Positions 42,050-49,460 of a stretch of DNA of 64,000 nt are shown here, one piece after another (the stretch's first letter is position 1; every line of letters starts with the position of its first letter). Under the pieces are notes generated by a model. It saw only the letters and a program-made list of their open reading frames with translations, did no database searches and was not told where the DNA came from. Origin of the DNA: Haloarcula marismortui ATCC 43049 (GTDB lineage Archaea; Halobacteriota; Halobacteria; Halobacteriales; Haloarculaceae); contig NC_006394.1 of assembly GCF_000011085.1 (NCBI RefSeq), positions 91,301 to 155,300 on the forward strand, written 5' to 3'. The position numbers and the translations under genes are program-made.

Positions 42050-42566
42050 AAAGGGGTCCCCCCGGAGTGTGAATGGGACCCGTCAGTCCGACACCCCTCG
42101 GTGTGAATGGGCAGCCACCCTCCTCAACACGGCGTTCCATTTCGTCATTGAAAGACGTAGCAAAGCGGAGCCAGCGAAACGGTTTGGCGGATATCCCACC
42201 CCCACACCCCTCAGTGTGAATGGTCCCACCACGTGGGGCACCACGATTAAGCTGCTCCTAATTGCGGAACCCGACGAGCGCGGACGCCCCTCCGCCTCCG
42301 CGCTGGCGCGTCGGCTTCGGCACAAGTGCCTCGCCTTGAAATAGGATACTACTCGAAGGGCTGTTTAGACTCGTATATATTAAAATTATCTATTACTGCG
42401 GTGCGACACACCAGCCAACCACTGCAAACAGCCTATTTTACCGTATTACCCGCTCTACGGGTTGTTTCAACCACACGAGACTGCTAACGGCTCTCCAACG
42501 ACACCAGCATCATCGAAACAGCTGCCATCCCCTATGCCATACCATTCACACCGAGGGGTGGGGGTG
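42050..42566. other. Putative replication origin, left side of orc
   Basis: Three boxes with GTGTGAATGG at their right ends (42058-42077, 42091-42111, 42204-42223) face one box in the opposite direction (CCATTCACACCGAGGGGTGG, from 42542). Between them lies an AT-rich stretch (42371-42396, TCGTATATATTAAAATTATC) suitable as an unwinding element. Opposed ORBs around an AT-rich core is the usual haloarchaeal origin design. The stretch 41964-42049 holds no feature. Confidence 0.8.
42058..42223. repeat. Origin recognition boxes, left cluster
   Basis: Cores CCCCGGAGTGTGAATGG (42058-42077), ACACCCCTCGGTGTGAATGG (42091-42110) and ACACCCCTCAGTGTGAATGG (42204-42223), all in the same direction. Confidence 0.8.
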
Positions 42567-42567
42567 T
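42542..42567. repeat. Inverted origin recognition box
   Basis: CCATTCACACCGAGGGGTGG lies just beyond the stop codon of the orc gene, in the direction opposite to the left cluster. Confidence 0.8.
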
Positions 42568-43835
42568 CACCATCCCATCAACGTCTGGAGCTCCGGTGTC
42601 GAATTGATCAGCCCAGTTCGAGTGCTCTCGACGTCACCCTGGAGTGAGTACGATCTGAACTTTCCTTGATCACCGCCTTCCTTCTTCTTCGATTCGAGAA
42701 CTCCAGTCGTCACGTGTTTGTTCAGGAGTTCAAGTGCGCGATTGTACCCCTTCGGCTCAACCTTGACATCCCGTGCAACTGTTTGGTACACCTCGTGGAT
42801 CTCGGACGTACGGAACCACTCCTTCTCCGGGTTGTTCCGATCAAGTCGTGTGAGTGCAAAGAGGAGTAACTTCCCGGACAACGGCGTCCCCTTCACCATT
42901 TCCATAAAGAGTTCGACCTCGACGAGTTCGTCGGCCTCGTGAACGTGCTCAGCGGTCACGATGTCGTCTCCTTCCTCGTCGGCAATTTCACCCGCATTGC
43001 GGAACAACCGAACTGCACGTCGAGCGTCTCCGTGTTCTTCAGCTGCGAGTTCGGCTGTTGTAGGTATCACCTCGTCATCGAGGACTCCATCGTAAAACGC
43101 GTCGCGGCGATTCTCGAGGATCGCGATAAGCTGATCTTCTTCGTACGGCGTGAACGTTCGGTGTTCCGGTTGGAGTGTGGATTGCACCCGGGACTCGATT
43201 TCGCCTTTGAATTCGATGTCGTTCGAAATCCCGATCGTGATGACTGGGAAATCTACGTCGTCTTTCGATTGTGTCCGTGAAAGCGTGTAGAGTACTTCGT
43301 TGACCTCGCCGTGCTTGTCGATTTCGTCGATAATGACGACGAGCCCACCCGAGAATTCCCGCTGAACGACGGGCCACAACTTCTGATCCCGGTAGTGTTC
43401 TGCTGAAAGGCCCTGATAGGGGACTTCAAGCGGGTTTTCCGCTTTGGCGTTCACCTGTTCTGCTATCTTTCGGAAGGTGGAGGTATACGTAGAAATCGGG
43501 TCCGGGTTAATGTATGCAGTAACGATGGGCGAGTCCGTTCCCTCAGTTGCCGCTTCGAGTCGCTCACAGACGTGCCTTGCAACTAGTGTCTTCCCTGTCC
43601 CGGTTTCACCCCACTCTAGAACGTTGTCCGGAACGCTGTTCGTCCGCATTTTCCGGAGATTTTTCGCCAAGAACGTGATGTGATCGTCACGGCCGACGAT
43701 CCGGTTGGCGTCTGGTACGTTATCGATTTCGAGCAGCCACGGTTTTTCAAAAATATTCGATTCGTCTTCGTCGTTGTCCTCATCGACATTCAAGATCTCG
43801 TCGACGGTCGTTTGCGTGGATTCGTTGTTTGGCAT
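42567..43835 (-). CDS. orc1/cdc6: Orc1/Cdc6 replication initiator
   Basis: A 422-residue AAA+ protein. Walker A is GETGTGKT at 76-83, Walker B is VVIIDEID at 166-173, sensor and arginine-finger regions follow (ISNDIEFKGEIESRVQSTLQ), and the C-terminal 110 residues are a winged helix for ORB binding (KGTPLSGKLLLFALTRL onward). The acidic N-terminal 30 residues are a haloarchaeal extra. It should bind the surrounding boxes and open the adjacent AT-rich DNA. A partial box lies just upstream of its start (43853), which suggests autoregulation. Confidence 0.93.
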   Translation of the reverse strand: MPNNESTQTTVDEILNVDEDNDEDESNIFEKPWLLEIDNVPDANRIVGRDDHITFLAKNLRKMRTNSVPDNVLEWGETGTGKTLVARHVCERLEAATEGTDSPIVTAYINPDPISTYTSTFRKIAEQVNAKAENPLEVPYQGLSAEHYRDQKLWPVVQREFSGGLVVIIDEIDKHGEVNEVLYTLSRTQSKDDVDFPVITIGISNDIEFKGEIESRVQSTLQPEHRTFTPYEEDQLIAILENRRDAFYDGVLDDEVIPTTAELAAEEHGDARRAVRLFRNAGEIADEEGDDIVTAEHVHEADELVEVELFMEMVKGTPLSGKLLLFALTRLDRNNPEKEWFRTSEIHEVYQTVARDVKVEPKGYNRALELLNKHVTTGVLESKKKEGGDQGKFRSYSLQGDVESTRTGLINSTPELQTLMGW

Positions 43836-44170
43836 AGCCGGACCAATTCATCCCATTCACATATAGGTTGCCCACCCACGGTGTGATTGATTTCAAATCC
43901 CATTCACACTGAGGGGAGTGTAACTGATACAGGGTACTCCCCCCGGAGTGTGAATGGATTCGGCTTAGAGAAAGAGATTCACAATCTGAATACATATCAC
44001 TCCACCATTCACACTCCGGGGGGTGTCGACGTTGTCGCCCACTTGTGGTTTTTCTCACCGAAGACGATCTCCGTCCATTGACCCATGTATCTCATGGGTC
44101 CATCTATCGATAAAATAGAAATATGGTGGTAAAGGGGCGCTATCGACATCTCAGAACAAGGTCATCCGTT
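43836..44170. other. Putative second origin or initiator promoter region
   Basis: Non-coding DNA between orc and polB with two partial and three full boxes (43853-44027). A reverse box at 43936-43958 and a forward box at 44005-44027 flank the AT-rich 43959-44004, the same layout as on the other side of orc. A TATA for orc should lie near 43850-43870. The remainder, to 44170, shows no feature. Confidence 0.7.
43853..44027. repeat. Origin recognition boxes, right cluster
   Basis: Partial CCCATTCACATATAGG (43853), partial ACCCACGGTGTGATTG (43874), full CCATTCACACTGAGGGGAGT (43900), full CTCCCCCCGGAGTGTGAATG (43937, reversed) and full CCATTCACACTCCGGGGGGT (44005). Confidence 0.78.
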
Positions 44171-46327
44171 CTAAGTCATTGTAAAATCGGTCAACTCTAC
44201 TTCTCGTGTCTCGGCGAGACTCCGTCGAATATCCGTCCGATCCCAACCCAAGGGCGAGAGGACGCTTTCGACAGCGCGGACGAGTTGTGTCTCGTAATAC
44301 GATGGATCGTATGTTTCGACCTCTTCGTGGGCGAGTACGACGCGTTCCCGTGAGGATTTCTCGTCATCAACCACGACATACTCAATATCTTGACCGGGAT
44401 GAACAGCGAGGTCCTGGTCGCGAGCCCGTTTCAGCGCTGCGACGTTCTGTGTGTTCTGGGTATAGCCGTCGAGTGGTTTGGAGACACGATTCCGTTCGAC
44501 GAGTCGCTCCACCGCTACCTCACCGGCATGGAGTTTCGAGACTGCACGGTCAAGACAGCTGAGGACTGCCTCTGGTGACTGCGTCGCATCGAGGCGATCG
44601 AGGCATTCTCGCTGGACGTCCTCAATAAATGGCGGCGTCGACCGCTGGCGGGCTTCGATGCCTCTGATCTTGAACTCGTCCTCATCGACGACCTTTCCGA
44701 AATACTTCGTAAGCGCGCCGGCGTCGCTCTCGCGTTGTGGGACGAACGCCACCCAGTCATAGTGCGATTCATACTCGAGGCGGATGTCGACTGCTTCGGT
44801 GATCTCGGTCGCGAGGGCCTCGAGGGACTCGCGGTCCTCGTCGTCGACGTCGGGGTTTGGGGTCACCCAGATGGAGTCGACGATGCCGTGGACGACACGC
44901 CAGCCGGCGGCTTCGAGGCGTTGCTTCGCCGTCAACAAAATCTCGCGCGCGAACGCATTGATTGCCTCGTGGCACTCGATGCGCCCGTATTTGGCGTTGT
45001 TAAAGCCTTGGTACCCAAAGCAGGCGACGAGGATCCACTTCAGCGCCCCCGACCGCCCTTCGAGTTCGTCGAGGCGCTCCTTGTCGGGATCGTCGCGTTC
45101 TTGTTCGCGACGGATGGCGGCTTTGATCTCGTCGCGCGCATCGATGATGGGCTGGAGGACGTCGACGAGGTAGCCCCGGTCGTCACAGATCGAATAGCCG
45201 AGTCCGGGGACGTCCTCGCGGTCGCGATGGCACTCGCAGCGAATCACGTCCGGCGAGACGTTGTGCGTGCAGATGATGTTCGGATACAACGAGGAGAAAT
45301 CGAGTTCGTGGACATCCTCGTGGAGTCCGACCTCGGGCGCGAAGATGAACCCACCACGATCGGCATCGTGGAGCACCCCTGTTGATTTGAATTTCTCGTG
45401 GCGCCAGGAGTGCCACGGGACGAGGACGCCGCGGTCGTGGGCTTCGCAGATCTGGATGGCTGTGAGGATGTTGCCGATCGACGCCCAGGCTGCCTCCTGT
45501 ATCGGCTTGCGCGACCGCGAGACCAGGTCGAGGACGCCGTCGATGTTGGTCTCGCCAAAGAAGAACGTGTTCGATCGGTCGATGATTGCTCTTCCGGGCA
45601 CGTTGTAGCGCGCCGGCGAGTGCCCGACGCGGCCGTAGCTCGCGTAGGTCGACCGGCTCGCGAGCTGCTGGAAATCGCCCTTTGGGGTCCGGCTCAACGA
45701 GAAATTGTCGGCGCCAGTGCTGGCAGCCATCTCGTACAGGGTCGGGACAATCTCGCTCGTCGAGCAGACGAGGACGTCCGGATCGTGGTTGTCAAGCGCA
45801 GCTTGGACTGTCGTCAGGATATCTTCTGGCGGGCCCGTGACCGTCTCGCCGCCGACGGCAAGTTCGGTATACGCATCGCCGGTCGTCTCTGTGAGTGGGA
45901 CGTCGAGTCGCAGCGTCGAGAGATCGCACGTTGGCGTCGGATCCACATCGTTCTCGAGACAGTACCGAAACTCCCGCGAGAGATCGACATTGAAGCAGGC
46001 GAGATCCCCCACAGGGTACTCGGACAGCTGGCGTGCCTGTCGAGCCAGCGAGGTGATCCGATCGATGTGGGCAACGTCGACGGCGAGGACGTCCTCGTCG
46101 TCGCGACGGAAGCCTGGCCGCTGGGCGACGATATCGGTCGCGACGACGTCCGGGTGCCGTTCGTACACGCTGCGGAGTCTCGTGAGGTCGATCTCGTCAT
46201 CCGGTGCGCGGGATGCGACGTAGAAGCGCGGCGAGTAGTCATCGCGTTCGGTCGCGACGGCGCCGTCAGCCGTCGTCTCCCATTCGAGGACACGGCCATC
46301 ATCAAGGAAATCGAATGTGAATGGCAT
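44171..46327 (-). CDS. polB2: B-family DNA polymerase of the PolB2 group
   Basis: A 718-residue protein. Motif A DFSSLYPNII starts at D343, motif B LKWILVACFGYQGFNNAKYG spans about 429-448, and motif C reads GIVDSIW (481-487) where most PolBs have GDTDS. So the first aspartate of DTD is replaced but the key second one (D484) is kept. No clear DxE exonuclease motif is seen. PolB2 proteins are a divergent archaeal group, some thought inactive in synthesis; repair or translesion work is likely here. It lies by orc and the RadA-like operon. Confidence 0.9.
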   Translation of the reverse strand: MPFTFDFLDDGRVLEWETTADGAVATERDDYSPRFYVASRAPDDEIDLTRLRSVYERHPDVVATDIVAQRPGFRRDDEDVLAVDVAHIDRITSLARQARQLSEYPVGDLACFNVDLSREFRYCLENDVDPTPTCDLSTLRLDVPLTETTGDAYTELAVGGETVTGPPEDILTTVQAALDNHDPDVLVCSTSEIVPTLYEMAASTGADNFSLSRTPKGDFQQLASRSTYASYGRVGHSPARYNVPGRAIIDRSNTFFFGETNIDGVLDLVSRSRKPIQEAAWASIGNILTAIQICEAHDRGVLVPWHSWRHEKFKSTGVLHDADRGGFIFAPEVGLHEDVHELDFSSLYPNIICTHNVSPDVIRCECHRDREDVPGLGYSICDDRGYLVDVLQPIIDARDEIKAAIRREQERDDPDKERLDELEGRSGALKWILVACFGYQGFNNAKYGRIECHEAINAFAREILLTAKQRLEAAGWRVVHGIVDSIWVTPNPDVDDEDRESLEALATEITEAVDIRLEYESHYDWVAFVPQRESDAGALTKYFGKVVDEDEFKIRGIEARQRSTPPFIEDVQRECLDRLDATQSPEAVLSCLDRAVSKLHAGEVAVERLVERNRVSKPLDGYTQNTQNVAALKRARDQDLAVHPGQDIEYVVVDDEKSSRERVVLAHEEVETYDPSYYETQLVRAVESVLSPLGWDRTDIRRSLAETREVELTDFTMT

Positions 46328-46388
46328 TTTCTATCCATCGTCCTCCAGCATAGGCACGCCAACGTACGCTCACCCGATAATCGACAGT

Positions 46389-46421
46389 GTGTCGCTTCCG
46401 GAGTTCAGGGAACCAGTGTGA
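46389..46421 (-). promoter_or_regulatory. Shared upstream motif of polB2
   Basis: A 33-bp block with GTGTCGCTTCCGGAGTTCAG (+ strand) matches the block before the RadA-like gene (48322-48355). It contains TTCC-N9-GGAA on the minus strand and lies 62 bp upstream of ATG 46327. Confidence 0.6.
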
Positions 46422-46514
46422 CACGGCTGCGAAGGGCGTGGAACGCGAATTTGGGGCTTTCCATCCATTTTCCGCAAACACTTCCGGGCCACTGATCCCC
46501 CTTCACCGCCCATC

Positions 46515-46555
46515 TTAACCAACAAAACCCACGCTTGCTACGGGATGTTGGTTAA
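46515..46555. repeat. TTAACCAACA inverted repeat 6
   Basis: TTAACCAACA (46515-46524) and TGTTGGTTAA (46546-46555), starts 31 bp apart, between the gene ending at 46598 and polB2. Confidence 0.8.
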
Positions 46556-46597
46556 GTCTACTAATTACGGTACTGAGGCGCTGTATTCGATACAAAT

Positions 46598-47023
46598 TCA
46601 TTCGAGAACCTCGAGATCCTCGAGTCCCAGGGCATGGAGAGTATAGTGACCGGGACTATCTTCGATCAGCTGTTTGAATGTCAGCCGAAGCGTGTTCTCC
46701 TGCTCCATCCGATGTGCGGTTTTCAACACGACGCGGTCAGGCGGCACGATCTCGTCAGGTGCATCGAGACGCAGTGTCCGATGAAATTCGATATGTCGGA
46801 CCTCATCTCCCTTCCGGGGGTCCTTTCTCTCTTCGTGTACACTTCCGACGGAGGTCTCCCACGGATTCTGAAACGTCACGCCGCCAGCCTCAACCGGACC
46901 GTCCCCGGTAAGGTGGATTCGAATTCGATCACCTGATTCCAAGTCGTTGATCCTCTGGAAGCGATCTGTTGCCATATTATCTGTTGCCATATTAACGGTC
47001 AAGTACCCCGTACTAAAAACCAT
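46598..47023 (-). CDS. Hypothetical protein of the RadA-like operon
   Basis: A 141-residue protein. After a short variable N terminus (MATDN MATD from a tandem repeat), FQRINDLESGDRIRIHLTGD then GPVEAGGVTFQNPWETSVGS and HALGLEDLEVLE form a beta-rich, OB-like domain. ATG 47023 overlaps the preceding stop by one base, so translation is coupled; ATG 46993 is an alternative start. Function unknown; likely works with the RadA-like protein and PolB2. Confidence 0.65.
   Translation of the reverse strand: MVFSTGYLTVNMATDNMATDRFQRINDLESGDRIRIHLTGDGPVEAGGVTFQNPWETSVGSVHEERKDPRKGDEVRHIEFHRTLRLDAPDEIVPPDRVVLKTAHRMEQENTLRLTFKQLIEDSPGHYTLHALGLEDLEVLE
46964..46993. repeat. Tandem 15-bp duplication in a coding start
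   Basis: ATCTGTTGCCATATT occurs twice in a row (46964-46978, 46979-46993), which repeats five residues (MATDN, MATDR). Confidence 0.75.
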
Positions 47024-47343
47024 CAGTGCAATCCGTCCTCCGTTGTACCTGCCTCGGAGTGTTGTTGCCGATCGTCCGCCTCGTTGAGTGCGTTTTCGAG
47101 TTCAGCGAGGCGGTCTTCGTGTTCATCGAGTCGGGCTTCCTGTTCGAGATCGATGCTGATCAGCGCCGGCAACAGCGGGTTTTGGTGGTTCAACAGGCCA
47201 CTCGCGTCAGCGTGCTCGCGAGCGTATTCGAACAGTTGGTCGAAGCGTGGTTGGTCGCGACGACGGAGCGCCCGCCGGAAATCCGTCCATCGCTCCTCGA
47301 TAGCCCGCAGCGCATCCCGATACGTCGGATTGGTGCGCCCCAT
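47023..47343 (-). CDS. Small coiled-coil protein of the RadA-like operon
   Basis: A 106-residue protein starting MGRTNPTYRDALRAIEERWT at 47343, two bases after the RadA-like stop. FRRALRRRDQPRFDQLFEYA then QEARLDEHEDRLAELENALN is helical and ends in coiled coil. Small proteins of this kind accompany PolB2/RadA-like genes in haloarchaea, but the role is unknown. A longer frame to 47622 is rejected because it lies inside the RadA-like gene. Confidence 0.75.
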   Translation of the reverse strand: MGRTNPTYRDALRAIEERWTDFRRALRRRDQPRFDQLFEYAREHADASGLLNHQNPLLPALISIDLEQEARLDEHEDRLAELENALNEADDRQQHSEAGTTEDGLH

Positions 47344-47345
47344 TA

Positions 47346-48284
47346 CTATCGCCCTCCAGCACTCGTCCAGGCATCGAGTAGTGGGTTCGCAGTGAGTGAT
47401 GCGGTCGTTCCGTTGGCCGTCACGCCCGTTCCGACGCCGTCGGAGGTCGTGGTCGGGGTGGAGGGCGAGGCCGGTTCCAGCCCGACCTGTTCGGCACGCG
47501 CGCCGAGTAACTGACGCCAGTAGGTAAACGTCGTCTGGTAGTATGCCCCATCGTCGACGGGATAGACGAGCGTCTCGAACTCGTCGCCGACGAACCGTGG
47601 CCCCATCCGGGTTTGCTCGCACTCTAAGTGGTGCTTGGCAGCCGTCGCGACCGGCGCCGCGAACTCGTCCGCTTTGCTGCGAGTAACGAGCACCGGCACC
47701 TCGTACCCATCCGCGTAGGTCGCCAGTCGAGCGAGCGTTCGCGCTTGGAGTGTCTCGGCGTGGGCGTCTCCAAGCGTGTCGTCAGTGCGGTACTGCGCGT
47801 CGACTGCTGGGGCGACGATGAGCGACGGGGTGTGCGAGGACGAGTCCTCGTTGCGAGCCGTCGACTGTCGACTGCTCGTTCCGGTGTCGGCGGTGGATCT
47901 CCGGATGGATTGGTTCACCGCCGTCGGGAGATCGCAGACGGTGCCGTAGTGCTGGTAGGCGGTGAACCCCCGCGCGACGTGGATCCGCTCGAGCAACCGC
48001 TGGCTGGGGGCGATTTGGGCGAGCGTGGTCGTCGTCGCGTGGCCGTTCGCGTCCACCCAGAAGGCGGGGCCGTCGTACAGGAGGAGGTGGTCGAGCACGA
48101 GCGATTGCAAGATTGGGACGCCGCGGCCGCCTTCTATGTCGAGCAGCGTGATGCCGTCCTCAAGTGACGGCAACAACATATCGTCCGTAGCCGGATCGGC
48201 CTGGTCAGCAAGGGACCGATTGCGGTCAGCGCCCCGTGTCGGCTGGTCTACCGCCAATCGGTTCGACGTTGAGTGTTCTCCCAT
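47346..48284 (-). CDS. RadA/RecA-like protein with degenerate Walker A
   Basis: A 312-residue protein. The RecA-core order is present: ITLLDIEGGRGVPILQSLVL in the Walker A position, TPSLIVAPAVDAQYRTDD in the Walker B region, then LARLATYADGYEVPVLVTRS. However, the P-loop reads EGGRGVP instead of GxxxxGK(T/S), so ATP hydrolysis is doubtful. An acidic N terminus (to residue 40) and a T/S/G-rich C-terminal linker are added. It probably acts as a non-catalytic recombinase mediator or polymerase accessory. It heads a three-gene operon leading to polB2. Confidence 0.75.
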   Translation of the reverse strand: MGEHSTSNRLAVDQPTRGADRNRSLADQADPATDDMLLPSLEDGITLLDIEGGRGVPILQSLVLDHLLLYDGPAFWVDANGHATTTTLAQIAPSQRLLERIHVARGFTAYQHYGTVCDLPTAVNQSIRRSTADTGTSSRQSTARNEDSSSHTPSLIVAPAVDAQYRTDDTLGDAHAETLQARTLARLATYADGYEVPVLVTRSKADEFAAPVATAAKHHLECEQTRMGPRFVGDEFETLVYPVDDGAYYQTTFTYWRQLLGARAEQVGLEPASPSTPTTTSDGVGTGVTANGTTASLTANPLLDAWTSAGGR

Positions 48285-48321
48285 ACTCGATTAGTTGTCT
48301 ACGTTCCCGATAAGCCGCGGC

Positions 48322-48355
48322 GTGTCGCTTCCGCGTTTCAGGAAACTCGATGTGA
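48322..48355 (-). promoter_or_regulatory. Shared upstream motif of the RadA-like operon
   Basis: A 34-bp block with GTGTCGCTTCCGCGTTTCAG (+ strand), paralogous to the block before polB2. On the minus strand it contains TTCC-N8-GGAA and lies 38 bp before ATG 48284. Confidence 0.6.
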
Positions 48356-48440
48356 TCCCCTCTAATCCCGGTACAGTCCCGAGTAGTCTCCGTTTGGATC
48401 CTGTTTCCGAGAATAGTTCCTGAATCGAGCGTACTTCGTG

Positions 48441-48482
48441 TTAACCAACACCCGGCCGTATTGACGGCGGTGTGTTGGTTAA
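48441..48482. repeat. TTAACCAACA inverted repeat 7
   Basis: TTAACCAACA (48441-48450) and TGTTGGTTAA (48473-48482), starts 32 bp apart. It lies between divergent genes (48284 and 48557), so it is not a terminator. Confidence 0.8.
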
Positions 48483-48556
48483 ACCTACCCAGCTGCAGTC
48501 TCGAGCCTGACTGCTCGGAATGTTAATGCTCAACGCCACGTTGGAAGAGGTGCTCT

Positions 48557-49147
48557 ATGAGCTATCCACGAACCCACGTCGACCACCGAAACCCCGATCA
48601 CCACGAGTCAATGCACCCAACTCGAAATATCGTGAACGCCCACGTTGTTGCCGGGGAATTTCTCACTTCGCGGTACCACGAGGCGCTTCAAACTGTTCTC
48701 CATCCTCTCGGCGAGTCTCTGGACACCAAAGACCAACATGCGCTCAACGACCTTGGCATCGTCCATGCTACTGGTTCCTTGAACGAGCTATCCCCGATCG
48801 TTCGTACATACGTCAAACTTGACGAGTATTGGACACGCACCCATCGCACTGCGCTCAACGAACTATTCGCTGATCGACGTGCTCACGTCCTGAGTTGCTG
48901 TACGCGGTTCCTTTCTGAGTTCCCTCGACACACTCTTGAAGCCGAATCTGGCCGGTCCGGAACTGCGCTGGATACTACCCTTGCTCCGCTTCTCGAGTGC
49001 GGATTTCTCTCACACACTGATGATGAGAAAACCCCATACTCTGTTGATGAACACCACGCGCTATATCGACCGACTGATCGGCTCTTCGACGCACTTCTTG
49101 ACCAAGCAGCTGTTCTCTGTGAGTTACTGCCCCCGACCGAACTCTAG
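48557..49147 (+). CDS. Hypothetical protein divergent from the RadA-like operon
   Basis: A 196-residue His-rich protein (MSYPRTHVDHRNPDHHESMH). The body, SRYHEALQTVLHPLGESLDT, YVKLDEYWTRTHRTALNELF and LDTTLAPLLECGFLSHTDDE, is helical and ends as a small winged-helix-like region. No family recognised. Its promoter region contains inverted repeat 7. Confidence 0.65.
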   Translation: MSYPRTHVDHRNPDHHESMHPTRNIVNAHVVAGEFLTSRYHEALQTVLHPLGESLDTKDQHALNDLGIVHATGSLNELSPIVRTYVKLDEYWTRTHRTALNELFADRRAHVLSCCTRFLSEFPRHTLEAESGRSGTALDTTLAPLLECGFLSHTDDEKTPYSVDEHHALYRPTDRLFDALLDQAAVLCELLPPTEL

Positions 49148-49460
49148 TTACACGATTCTGAACTGGGTCTGTAGAAATCCTCTTGATCACCTATTTCTGC
49201 GGTGGAACAGTCGATAAGTAGGCTTGCGAATTAGTCGCTATGCATCCTGACAATTTTGGGTGATATCTGGAGTAACCTCTAAGAGACAGGATGCATATCT
49301 TGTAATAAACGGAAAAGAGCCGAAGGACAGTGACGACCGGCCAATGAAGACTGGGTAGTGAGCAGAGAATCTTTTTCTAAATGGCATGAAACGACGCTAT
49401 GTGAAGCGTCCTATACTGCCTCGTAGATAGGAGAGCTAAATATCAAGTTGGTTCAAACTC
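49148..49460. other. Intergenic, composition switches to AT-rich
   Basis: No gene, repeat or clear promoter seen, apart from AT-rich words near 49430. From about 49250 the composition falls to the AT-rich level of the next gene pair, so a boundary of inserted DNA lies here. Confidence 0.5.

Noticed and set aside
42058..44027. CRISPR array
   Set aside because: Repeats are of mixed direction, irregular spacing and match origin recognition boxes beside orc1/cdc6; no cas genes.
45398..46495. Plus-strand open frame of 365 codons opposite polB2
   Set aside because: PolB motifs on the minus strand prove that strand; the opposite frame has no domain and crosses the polB2 promoter.
47344..47622. N-terminal extension of the small coiled-coil gene 47023-47343
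   Set aside because: It lies inside the RadA-like gene in another frame and reads as Arg-rich low-complexity sequence.
9919..48482. TTAACCAACA repeats as insertion-sequence ends or attachment sites
   Set aside because: Arms are only 20-22 bp apart internally with no transposase and no target duplications; copy 7 lies in a divergent promoter.
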